IMG/VR virus record: IMGVR_UViG_3300025011_000019
Span: 62,001 to 126,000 of that record
Reading direction: 5' to 3' (one strand)
Length of the DNA stretch: 64,000 bases
Source: a virus
Numbering within the stretch: the stretch's first letter is position 1; every line of letters begins with the position of its first letter. A program made the position numbers and the translations under genes. Shown one piece after another: positions 32,119-38,963 of the stretch. The notes under the pieces were generated by a model. The model did not search any database. It was not told the DNA's origin and saw only the letters and a list, made by a program, of their open reading frames with translations.

Positions 32119-32313
32119 ATGGATTTTAAAGAAATTGTTGATAGATTTATATTAAAACGAGGGATTAAGGCAGTAGTCAAAAGCATAAAAATAGAAGGTG
32201 ATAAATGTGACATATTTTTAATGGGTGGATTCAGTACCAGTTTGGAATTGGTTGGTGATGTATTATATAAAGATGATAATTTTTATTGTAAAGTGGAAAA
32301 TCTGTTTGTATAA
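32119..32313 (+). CDS. Hypothetical protein, 64 aa
   Basis: Small beta-rich protein (AVVKSIKIEGDKCDIFLMGG ... VLYKDDNFYCKVENLFV) with KEIVDRFILKRGIK at the start. AAAGGAGTGAG is the ribosome site. Unknown. Confidence 0.6.
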   Translation: MDFKEIVDRFILKRGIKAVVKSIKIEGDKCDIFLMGGFSTSLELVGDVLYKDDNFYCKVENLFV

Positions 32314-32338
32314 ACAAGGAATTGAAAGGAGAATTATT

Positions 32339-32494
32339 ATGCATTGTAAATTTTGTCAAGAGAAAATGGAATTTGATTCATCAGAGGGTATTGGGCACAG
32401 TGAAGTTCATCATTATGAGTGTATTATGTGTGAATCTAGCGTTACAGTTCATGAAAATGGCGAAGAGGATACGTGGGAGTCTGGTGAAAAGTGA
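32339..32494 (+). CDS. Zinc-ribbon protein, 51 aa
   Basis: MHCKFCQEKMEF gives the first knuckle and YECIMCESSV the second, an orthodox C-x2-C ... C-x2-C ribbon, with an acidic tail. GAAAGGAG precedes the ATG. The longer frame from 32225 has no ribosome site. A nucleic-acid or protein-binding role is typical for such ribbons. Confidence 0.7.
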   Translation: MHCKFCQEKMEFDSSEGIGHSEVHHYECIMCESSVTVHENGEEDTWESGEK

Positions 32495-32537
32495 TACATT
32501 AAAACGAGGATATAAAAGGGTAAAAGGAGCGAGGATA

Positions 32538-32667
32538 ATGAAAGAAATTGAACTTGAAAAATATTTAAGGAATCATAATTTTCCTGATAGCAATCTAAAA
32601 GTTAAAATAAATGATATGTTTTACGGGGTTAGAAAATGGTGATCAAATAATTATTGAAGCAGAATAA
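32538..32667 (+). pseudogene. Small gene frameshifted at GGGG (32625-32628)
   Basis: The frame starts with ATG behind AAAGGAGCGAGG and runs 34 codons to a TGA at 32642. Deleting one G from the run at 32625-32628 joins FYGLENGDQIIIEAE in frame and ends at a TAA at 32667. That tail is sensible protein and the natural end of a 42-residue gene. I infer a one-base insertion, real or a sequencing error. Confidence 0.55.
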
Positions 32668-32699
32668 ATCTAAGAATTGAATGGAAGGGATGATAATAT

Positions 32700-32891
32700 A
32701 TGCTTTGTGAAGCGTGTGGTTATTCACACAATATGTATGAATTAAAGATGCCATTTTTACAATTATCATTTGTTACAGAAGATAATAAAGAAGTTAATGT
32801 CTATAGTGGAGTGTATAATGATGGGAGATATTCTAAGCAACTCATCTACCTATATAGATGTCCTAAGTGTAAATCAATTGTAAGCGAGTGA
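32700..32891 (+). CDS. Zinc-ribbon protein, 63 aa
   Basis: MLCEACGYSHN and YRCPKCKSIVSE at the two ends form a zinc ribbon around a beta-rich middle. GGAAGGGATGATAAT is the ribosome site. Unknown target. Confidence 0.7.
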   Translation: MLCEACGYSHNMYELKMPFLQLSFVTEDNKEVNVYSGVYNDGRYSKQLIYLYRCPKCKSIVSE

Positions 32892-32924
32892 AACTTTGAT
32901 TAGATGGGAAGTTAGGAGGTAATT

Positions 32925-33254
32925 ATGGATAAATATATTAAAGAACTGGAACAAAAAACCAATATAGATTTAACCGAACGAGAGCAAATGATTTTTAAAT
33001 ATGCTTATATTTGTGGAAAGCAAGAATTAGAAAACACTAATTCAACAATAACTAAAGTTATCAATAAAATAGTTGGTGGGTTTAGAGATTTTAGTTTTAG
33101 AGACAGCACGAATTCTTTAGCAAAAGACTTGAATCTAAACTGCAAAATTGATTATGTAGCTACACTATTTAGATTTCCATGTAATAGTGTGGAATATAGA
33201 ATTACATTAAAAGGCAAGAAGTCAGACATTGATATGTTTTGTCAAAGTATTTAA
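32925..33254 (+). CDS. Hypothetical protein, 109 aa
   Basis: Helical N-terminal part (LEQKTNIDLTEREQMIFKYA) and an alpha/beta C-terminal part (VEYRITLKGKKSDIDMFCQ). TTAGGAGG precedes the ATG. No family recognised. Confidence 0.65.
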   Translation: MDKYIKELEQKTNIDLTEREQMIFKYAYICGKQELENTNSTITKVINKIVGGFRDFSFRDSTNSLAKDLNLNCKIDYVATLFRFPCNSVEYRITLKGKKSDIDMFCQSI

Positions 33255-33282
33255 TATGTTTAACGAAGGAGGAATTAATTAA

Positions 33283-33492
33283 ATGAAACTACTTAAATAT
33301 TCTCACTCAAAAACATTTCATTATGATAATGCCGAAGAAAGATTAAATCATATCAAAGAAATGGAACAAGATGGTTGGGCTTGTGGTGGTCAGGTTAAGG
33401 AGTTTATAGGCAATTTATGGTTTAAAGATGATGTAGAGGATGAAAGTAAATATTATTATGTTGGTAGATTTTATAAAGAAGAGAGGGAATAA
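33283..33492 (+). CDS. Hypothetical protein, 69 aa
   Basis: ERLNHIKEMEQDGWACGGQV is a helix-turn typical of small phage proteins; the rest is a beta hairpin ending in an aromatic, charged tail (YYYVGRFYKEERE). Good AAGGAGG ribosome site. Unknown. Confidence 0.65.
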   Translation: MKLLKYSHSKTFHYDNAEERLNHIKEMEQDGWACGGQVKEFIGNLWFKDDVEDESKYYYVGRFYKEERE

Positions 33493-33496
33493 TTAT

Positions 33497-33637
33497 ATGG
33501 CTGAATTTTGTATTGATTGCTTCAAGGAATTATTATTCAATGATTATGAAGATAGTCAAATTATTCTATCTGATAATTTGGATATATGCGAAGGGTGCGC
33601 TGAATTTAAACGTGTTGTGATTAGGATAATTGATTGA
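33497..33637 (+). CDS. Cysteine-containing protein, 46 aa
   Basis: Starts four bases after the previous stop (AGAGAGGGAATAATTATATGG). CIDCFKE near the start and CEGCAEF near the end form a compact two-knuckle metal site. The longer frame back to 33440 overlaps the previous gene and is discarded. Function unknown. Confidence 0.65.
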   Translation: MAEFCIDCFKELLFNDYEDSQIILSDNLDICEGCAEFKRVVIRIID

Positions 33638-33672
33638 TATACTCATTTAAACTATAAATAGGAGGAATAATT

Positions 33673-33909
33673 ATGTCTAATTGGAAGGAACAACTTAAAA
33701 AAGTAGAACAATGTCCACAAAGACAAGATTCTTTGATTGATCAGATGCAGGATTTACATTATATTGCTAATAAATTTGGTTTTTATGATGCAGCAGATTC
33801 AATTAAACGAAGATTTATGGAGAAAAGATGTACTATTGGTATGGATTATAAAAAATGCTCATCGATAGAGTACGGCCAATCATGTTTAGATTGTGTGAAT
33901 TTTAAATAA
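33673..33909 (+). CDS. Hypothetical protein with C-terminal cysteines, 78 aa
   Basis: Helical first two-thirds (QRQDSLIDQMQDLHYIANKF) and a Cys-rich C-terminus (CTIGMDYKKCSSIEYGQSCL then CVNFK) that may bind metal. TAGGAGGAATAAT is the ribosome site. Unknown. Confidence 0.65.
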   Translation: MSNWKEQLKKVEQCPQRQDSLIDQMQDLHYIANKFGFYDAADSIKRRFMEKRCTIGMDYKKCSSIEYGQSCLDCVNFK

Positions 33910-33917
33910 TTTTCCAT

Positions 33918-33946
33918 TTGCTTTCTAATCCATATTATGTTATACT
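33918..33946 (+). promoter_or_regulatory. Possible promoter before the gene at 33981
   Basis: TTGCTT, a 17-base spacer and TATACT in the gap before the next gene; a second TATAAT-like box overlaps. A moderate match. Confidence 0.5.
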
Positions 33947-33980
33947 ATAATCAAGAAATAAAATATTAGGAGGAAATTGA

Positions 33981-34268
33981 ATGTCATCAGGAGAAGGAAT
34001 TAAAAGTTTTGTGCATAGACAAGCATTATCGACAATATATAAAATCATTTGTAAGCAGGATACTCCTAAGAAAATTAAATCTGATGCGCCGGAAGAAATA
34101 CATAATTGTCCCAATTGTAATAGTAAGAAGACTAATGAAGTCAGTAAAACTACTCGATTTTGTTTATCTTGTGATTGTGAATTCGACAAGAATGGTAATG
34201 TTTATAGTATTTTGTATAATGGTGATCTTGTGGATCATCATGTGAATGAATTTATTAATTGTGGATAG
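33981..34268 (+). CDS. Zinc-ribbon protein, 95 aa
   Basis: The C-terminal half carries HNCPNCNSKKTNE and FCLSCDCEFD, a zinc ribbon; the N-terminal half is a basic helical segment. It ends inside the ribosome-site region of the next gene. Unknown partner. Confidence 0.7.
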   Translation: MSSGEGIKSFVHRQALSTIYKIICKQDTPKKIKSDAPEEIHNCPNCNSKKTNEVSKTTRFCLSCDCEFDKNGNVYSILYNGDLVDHHVNEFINCG

Positions 34269-34285
34269 AAAGGAGAAATAATATT

Positions 34286-34969
34286 ATGATATTCATTAGT
34301 GGTGACACTCATGGAAGTATGGGCCTGCCAAGATTTAATATGAAAAACTTCCCTCTTCAAAAAGAACTGACTAAAAACGATTACATGATAATTTGTGGTG
34401 ATTTTGGACTTGTATGGAATGGAGACAAGGAAGAAGAATATTGGTTAAACTGGTTACATAAGAAAAATTATGTTAGTTTATGGATAGATGGAAACCATGA
34501 GAACCATTCAATGCTAGATAAGATGCCAGTCTCAATATGGAATGGTGGTAAGGTACATTTTATTAATGACAGTGTTATCCATTTAATGCGTGGACAGGTA
34601 TTTAATATCAATGGCAAAAAGATATTTACTTTTGGTGGAGCTGATTCAATTGATAAAGGGAATAGGACTGAAGGCAAATCATGGTGGAAAAGAGAAATGC
34701 CATCTAATGCTGAGTATGAAGAAGGTATGAGCAATCTAGATAAGTGTGGTTGGAAAATTGACCTTATTGTTTCGCATGATTGTTCTCAGAGTGTTTTTGA
34801 GAAGTTAATGGCAGGATTATACGTAAAGAGTTTAACATCAATTAACAAGTATTTTGAGGTATTAGAAGAGAAATTGGACTATAAGCAATGGTATTTCGGC
34901 CACTATCATGAGGATAGGTGGATTGATGAGAAACATAGGTTGATTTATAATGATATTGTGATGTTATAA
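34286..34969 (+). CDS. Calcineurin-like metallophosphoesterase
   Basis: All five metal and phosphate motifs of the family are present in order: GDTHG (start), CGDFGLV, GNHEN, IVSHD and FGHYHED. The length (227 residues) suits a single-domain phage phosphoesterase. It would hydrolyse a phosphodiester or phosphomonoester using two metal ions; the substrate cannot be deduced. I start at the ATG behind AAAGGAGAAAT, not at the earlier in-frame codon. It sits among small zinc-ribbon genes. Confidence 0.9.
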   Translation: MIFISGDTHGSMGLPRFNMKNFPLQKELTKNDYMIICGDFGLVWNGDKEEEYWLNWLHKKNYVSLWIDGNHENHSMLDKMPVSIWNGGKVHFINDSVIHLMRGQVFNINGKKIFTFGGADSIDKGNRTEGKSWWKREMPSNAEYEEGMSNLDKCGWKIDLIVSHDCSQSVFEKLMAGLYVKSLTSINKYFEVLEEKLDYKQWYFGHYHEDRWIDEKHRLIYNDIVML

Positions 34970-34986
34970 ATAAAGGAGTGAAATAA

Positions 34987-35301
34987 ATGGAATTGACAGA
35001 TGAAGAATCATTGCAATTAACAATGGAAGATAAATTAAAATTAGTTGCAGATCATTTTGAAAATATGACTGATGAGGAATTTGAAAATGAATGTGGACAT
35101 CTTTTCATTGAAGAAGGAAGCATAGAGAGTCCTTGGCATCCCTCTAAACAAAATAGTTTTTATCTATGTTGGTATTGTGGTAAAGATGGTAATGCTCATT
35201 TATGTACTGATGGAATGGGTAGAGGGTTTTGTCCTGATTGTAGAGAAAGAGCAGAGAAGGAATTTTTGGATTGGGAGAATCCTAAAGAGAGGGAGAGTTA
35301 G
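34987..35301 (+). CDS. Zinc-binding hypothetical protein, 104 aa
   Basis: Acidic, helical first half and a C-terminal cysteine-containing part (FYLCWYCGKDGNAHLC, CPDCRERAEKEF) that should bind zinc. The next, TTG-started membrane gene begins two bases after its stop. Unknown. Confidence 0.65.
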   Translation: MELTDEESLQLTMEDKLKLVADHFENMTDEEFENECGHLFIEEGSIESPWHPSKQNSFYLCWYCGKDGNAHLCTDGMGRGFCPDCRERAEKEFLDWENPKERES

Positions 35302-35303
35302 GT

Positions 35304-35474
35304 TTGTGGGAGATATTTTTTAAATTATTATTATTTATAATTATAGGTTTTGTTTTGTCTTTTGGTGGATCATATTTTATATGTTATTCAAATATAAATG
35401 TTTTTGTATTCGCAATTGTTGTATCAATAGGTGGATTCATAATGTATAAAGCAGGAAGAAGTCTTATAAGTTAA
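35304..35474 (+). CDS. Two-span membrane protein, 56 aa, TTG start
   Basis: Hydrophobic helices FFKLLLFIIIGFVLSFGGSY and INVFVFAIVVSIGGFIMY, with a short basic end. TTG is the only suitable start and lies behind AGAGAGGGAGAG. Unknown phage membrane protein. Confidence 0.55.
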   Translation: MWEIFFKLLLFIIIGFVLSFGGSYFICYSNINVFVFAIVVSIGGFIMYKAGRSLIS

Positions 35475-35512
35475 AAAAAATATTTTATCGAGCTTAAATC
35501 AATAAATAATTA

Positions 35513-35541
35513 TTGACAAATTACTATAAACATGTTATTAT
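35513..35541 (+). promoter_or_regulatory. Sigma-A type promoter before the gene at 35588
   Basis: TTGACA, 17 bases, TATTAT, followed by a 46-base leader with AAAGAGGGAG. Strong candidate. Confidence 0.75.
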
Positions 35542-35587
35542 TTACTTGTAAGAAATAAATAATTAAAAAGAAAGAGGGAGTTTAAAA

Positions 35588-36166
35588 ATGAAAAAACTTA
35601 AAGTTACATGGAAAGGTATTACCCCATTAATTATGCACTCAAACCAAGGAGTTAACCCACTTCATCCTCTAACTAAGGAACTAAAGAAATATACGGGTAA
35701 GAGAACAAAAACTGACGAAGATCATGAAATGATTGCAGACTTAGAATGGGAATGTGGTCTGTATTGGAAGGATAATATGGGAACTTTTATGCCAGCAGAA
35801 AATGTAGAGGCCACAATTAGAAATGGAGCTAAGTCTATTAAGAAAGGCACAGCTATTCAGAAATTCTTATCAGTTGAACCGTTATACATACCTTTTGCAT
35901 ATGGTGAAAATCTTACCAAAGAACAATTGAAAGCAGATTTAAAGTATAGAGATGTTAGAGTTATGAAAGTAAATAATGCTTCAATTTTAAGAACTAGAGC
36001 AAGATTTGACACATGGCAAGTTACATTCTTTGTAAATTATGAAGAGTCTCAAATTGATCTAGAAGCTGTAATTCAAAGCATTGATTTTGCAGGGAAATAT
36101 GTAGGACTGTGTGATAGTAGACCTAAGTATGGACAGTTTGTAGCTGTAGTCGAAGAAGTAGAGTAA
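35588..36166 (+). CDS. Conserved phage protein (GxCDSRPKYGxF type), 192 aa
   Basis: The pattern is TPLIMHSNQGVNPLHPLTKE near the start, TGKRTKTDEDHEMIADLEWE, MPAENVEATIRNGAKSIKKG, then GKYVGLCDSRPKYGQFVAV at the end. I recognise this set from many phage proteins annotated as hypothetical. The C-terminal glycine-rich signature is like that of RAMP-type RNA-binding folds, but this is only a resemblance. It has a strong promoter of its own. The pentamer-repeat region starts right after its stop. Function unknown. Confidence 0.75.
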   Translation: MKKLKVTWKGITPLIMHSNQGVNPLHPLTKELKKYTGKRTKTDEDHEMIADLEWECGLYWKDNMGTFMPAENVEATIRNGAKSIKKGTAIQKFLSVEPLYIPFAYGENLTKEQLKADLKYRDVRVMKVNNASILRTRARFDTWQVTFFVNYEESQIDLEAVIQSIDFAGKYVGLCDSRPKYGQFVAVVEEVE

Positions 36167-36171
36167 GATAT

Positions 36172-36560
36172 GATTTTTAGGTTCTGTTGGGTTGGGGCGA
36201 GTTAAGATGGGATAGGGCAAGCTACGATAAGTTAAGCAATATATGCTACGTTACGTCGAGATAAAATGCGTTATGATAAGTTTGGCCGAGTTAAGTTGAG
36301 CAATATATGTTCAGTTTCGTTGAGTAGGGTTTGGGTGGGTTTGGATATGCTTTGATGAGTATTTTAGGTTCAGTTTCGCTCTGTTGCGTTATGATTGGAT
36401 GGGATAAGTTCTGTTATGTATTTTAAGTTGGGATATGATTAGATATGTTCAGTTGCGTCTTGAATGTGATGAGTTTGGTTTTGTTAGGCATTTTAGGATC
36501 AGTTGTGTTGAGATGGGTTTCGTTGAGGTACGATACGCTGTGATTTGATAGGCATTATGG
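36172..36560 (+). repeat. Pentamer-periodic noncoding repeat, six units of about 60-70 bp
   Basis: The whole interval between two genes has an obvious five-base rhythm with G at the first position (for example GTTGG GTTGG GGCGA GTTAA GATGG GATAG). It is divided into about six units, near 36181, 36245, 36309, 36368, 36427 and 36497, each ending in an AT-rich spacer such as GCAATATAT, GTATTTTAG or GCATTTTAG; four of the units share a start close to GTTCAG. No open frame or usual promoter is inside. The base content is richer in G and T than the neighbours. Purpose unknown. Confidence 0.75.
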
Positions 36561-36591
36561 GCAAAATAAGAATAATAAAGGAGATATAAGA

Positions 36592-37056
36592 ATGAATGAA
36601 TTAGTAAATAAAAAAGAAAAATGGGAATTACTATTTGAGTATATTGTAAAAATGGATTATGACACTACGATATTACATAGTGAAATTGAAGAGGTTATTA
36701 AAGAAAGTCAAAATACACCTAAATATTATTCTATTATTGGTAAAACAAAAAAGAAATTACTTGAATCAAGTAAAACTATTAAATCCTTAGCAGGTCAAGG
36801 ATATTCAATTGTTAATCCAGATGAATATACTGATATGTCTTTAAAACATATTAAGAGTGGTTTTAATAAGATTGATAAAGGGTATCAAGTATTACAATAT
36901 GCTCCTGTTAATGAAATGTCAAAAGAGGGATTGGAGGCATTTAGGCATGTTTCTGATAGAGCAAAAACACTTCATGCTATGCTTGCTGGAGGATGTACAG
37001 AATTAAAATTGTTAAATAAAAAGAAGAGTAAATTGGTATTAAGTAATAGTTTTTGA
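36592..37056 (+). CDS. Hypothetical phage protein flanked by pentamer repeats, 154 aa
   Basis: Helical and basic, with TPKYYSIIGKTKKKLLESSK, GYSIVNPDEYTDMSLKHIKS, APVNEMSKEGLEAFRHVSDR and a C-terminal CTELKLLNKKK. I have seen this order in many Bacillus-type phage proteins annotated as hypothetical, with no function that I know. Being enclosed by the same unusual repeats on both sides suggests that the protein binds them or shares control with them. AAAGGAG is the ribosome site. Confidence 0.65.
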   Translation: MNELVNKKEKWELLFEYIVKMDYDTTILHSEIEEVIKESQNTPKYYSIIGKTKKKLLESSKTIKSLAGQGYSIVNPDEYTDMSLKHIKSGFNKIDKGYQVLQYAPVNEMSKEGLEAFRHVSDRAKTLHAMLAGGCTELKLLNKKKSKLVLSNSF

Positions 37057-37150
37057 TTAAGATAAGCATTTTGGGTTTGGTTTAGATATGTTGGTTTGAG
37101 TTAAGTTGCGATGAGTTGTGTTAAGTTAGGTATTTTGAGTTAAGTATTTA
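37057..37150 (+). repeat. One further pentamer-periodic unit and a partial unit
   Basis: Directly after the 154-residue gene a GCATTTTG spacer leads to a unit of the same kind (GGTTT GGTTTAGATATG ... GTTAAGTTGCGATGAGTTGTG) that ends in GTATTTTG, followed by a short partial copy. It is the same repeat family as at 36172-36560. Confidence 0.7.
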
Positions 37151-37249
37151 TAAATCTTTAAAAAATTAAGGGACAGTTGATTATGTTTGTAATGGTGATG
37201 ATTTATGCTATGGTTTATAAGTTATTATTGGTGTAAAGGAGAGGTTAGT

Positions 37250-37537
37250 ATGAAGAAATCAGTTGAATTTATAGGTAAGCCCACAGGAGATGGAGAATGT
37301 TTTTGTTGGGAAGTAGATGAAGAGAATTTTATGAAGGCAACGAATGAAGTACCAGATGAGATTATGGATTATATTGGTGGAAAATATTCGCATAAAGATG
37401 GGAAATTTATTGGAGGCAAATTAATGGTTTATCCCAATAGTATTTTTTCAGAAATGTATCTTGACAATGAAGAAATATATAGACATAAAATTCAAAAGAA
37501 AATGAGGATTAAAATTAGTTTTGAAGAATTAGATTGA
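37250..37537 (+). CDS. Hypothetical protein, 95 aa
   Basis: The ATG at 37250 is used, behind AAAGGAGAGG. Short strand and turn-rich start (SVEFIGKPTGDGECFCWEVD) and a basic beta end (KKMRIKISFEELD). Family unknown. It is the last gene before the NAD operon promoter. Confidence 0.65.
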   Translation: MKKSVEFIGKPTGDGECFCWEVDEENFMKATNEVPDEIMDYIGGKYSHKDGKFIGGKLMVYPNSIFSEMYLDNEEIYRHKIQKKMRIKISFEELD

Positions 37538-37569
37538 AAATCAAATTTTAAAGGATGTTTAAATTAAAC

Positions 37570-37599
37570 TTGACTTATTATGCTAAATTGTGGTAGTAT
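37570..37599 (+). promoter_or_regulatory. Promoter of the NAD reconstitution operon
   Basis: TTGACT, an 18-base spacer and TAGTAT, about 35 bases before the ribosome site of the first NAD gene. Confidence 0.6.
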
Positions 37600-37633
37600 G
37601 AATATAGAAATAAATATTTCAGGAGGAAACAAA

Positions 37634-38458
37634 ATGATTTGGTTAAATAACAAACTATTAGATTTTACTACATTCCCAAATGGGGAAACAAAACTCAATG
37701 AACAACAAATTAATGAGATTTTAGGAGGTGTTAATAATTCGTTAACTACATTTAAGTATCAATCAGATGCAGACTTGATTAAACTATTGTTCTTAAAGAA
37801 ATATCTAGACCAATTAAAAATAAATTGTAATCTACATATCATGTACATGCCATACAGTAGAATGGATAGATCGGAAGGAGGTTCAGCATTTACACTAAAA
37901 TATATTGCAGAATTTATTAATAATTTAGGGTTTGATTATATTCATGTATTGGAACCACATTCTGATGTAACTCCTGCATTATTAAATAATTGTAAAAGTA
38001 GATTCCTATCTGTAGATATTTTTTATGATATTAAAGACAAAATTAATTTCAATGATGATACTGATTATGTTTATTTCCCAGATGCTTCGAGTGAGAAACG
38101 TTATAGTAAAATGATTGGCGTTCCAAATCAATTAGTTGGATTTAAACATAGAGATTTTCAAACAGGTAAAATTACTAGTCTTCAAGTTTTTGGAGATGTT
38201 AAGAAAAAAGGATTTAAAGTAATAATGTTGGATGACTTATCAAGTTATGGAGGAACATTTTTGCTTGGTGCAAAACAACTTAAAGAACTTGGAGCTTCTG
38301 AAATTTATCTTGTTGTTGGACATTGCGAGGAATCAATTTACAAAGGCGATGTATTTAAAACAGACTTGATTGATAAAGTTTTCACTACAGATACTATTAT
38401 GAATGAATCATTAAATGATAAAATTGAAGTATATAAAATTATGAAAGAAGGTAATTAA
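37634..38458 (+). CDS. Ribose-phosphate pyrophosphokinase-like protein (PRPP synthetase or Adps)
   Basis: Starts at the ATG behind CAGGAGGAAAC. The protein (274 residues) has the PRPP synthetase hallmarks FPNGET, MPYSRMDR (the ATP/phosphate loop), and the phosphoribosyl loop in VIMLDDLSSYGGTFLLGA, but that loop lacks the usual DTG (SYG instead). It is immediately followed by a deoxyribosyltransferase-like and an NAMPT-like gene. In phages this pair either supplies PRPP for nicotinamide salvage or, as described for NARP1, makes ADP-ribose pyrophosphate to rebuild NAD. The altered loop fits a changed substrate, but this is inference. Confidence 0.8.
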   Translation: MIWLNNKLLDFTTFPNGETKLNEQQINEILGGVNNSLTTFKYQSDADLIKLLFLKKYLDQLKINCNLHIMYMPYSRMDRSEGGSAFTLKYIAEFINNLGFDYIHVLEPHSDVTPALLNNCKSRFLSVDIFYDIKDKINFNDDTDYVYFPDASSEKRYSKMIGVPNQLVGFKHRDFQTGKITSLQVFGDVKKKGFKVIMLDDLSSYGGTFLLGAKQLKELGASEIYLVVGHCEESIYKGDVFKTDLIDKVFTTDTIMNESLNDKIEVYKIMKEGN

Positions 38459-38461
38459 GTC

Positions 38462-38962
38462 ATGAGTAAAGTATTCCTTGGCGGTACTTGTAATAATAGT
38501 ATATGGAGAGACAAATTAATTCCAATGCTTAATATTAACTATTTTAATCCAGTTGTAGAGGATTGGACTGAAGAATGTATGATAGAAGAGCGTAGACAAC
38601 GTGAAACATGTGATTATTGTTTATATGTAATTACTCCGTCTATGAGTGGAGTCTATAGTATTGCAGAAGTTATAGATGATAGCAACAAACGTCCTGGAAA
38701 AACTATATTTTGTATATTAAATTCTGAAGTTCCAATAATTACACAAGTACCAAATCCAATGTGCTATCTTGGAAGTCCTGATATTAATATGTTTATAGAT
38801 AAAATTAATTATCCAAATGATAAGATTAATTTTTCAATTGGAGAAATGAAATCTTTAAATCAGGTCGGATTAATAGTAGAAAGAAATGGTGGAATGTATT
38901 TTAAATCGTTAGAAGAAGTTGCTGAGTATTTAAATAATATGAATAAGAAAGAGGTAAAATAA
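38462..38962 (+). CDS. Nucleoside 2-deoxyribosyltransferase-like protein
   Basis: The 166-residue protein reads VFLGGTCNNSIWRDKLIP, YFNPVVEDWTEEC, CDYCLYVITPSMSGVYSIAE and RPGKTIFCIL, which is the Rossmann-like nucleoside 2-deoxyribosyltransferase layout with the catalytic-type Glu in SIAEV. It starts three bases after the stop of the PRPP-like gene and ends one base before the NAMPT-like gene, so the three are one operon. It may act on NAD-related nucleosides or break glycosidic bonds; the substrate is not known. Confidence 0.75.
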   Translation: MSKVFLGGTCNNSIWRDKLIPMLNINYFNPVVEDWTEECMIEERRQRETCDYCLYVITPSMSGVYSIAEVIDDSNKRPGKTIFCILNSEVPIITQVPNPMCYLGSPDINMFIDKINYPNDKINFSIGEMKSLNQVGLIVERNGGMYFKSLEEVAEYLNNMNKKEVK

Positions 38963-38963
38963 T

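Noticed and set aside
32225-32642. Long frames covering the zinc-ribbon genes in other phases
   Set aside because: No ribosome sites; the zinc-ribbon frames explain the codons better.
36172-36560. CRISPR array
   Set aside because: Units are not exact repeats with unique spacers; the period is five bases and no cas genes exist nearby.
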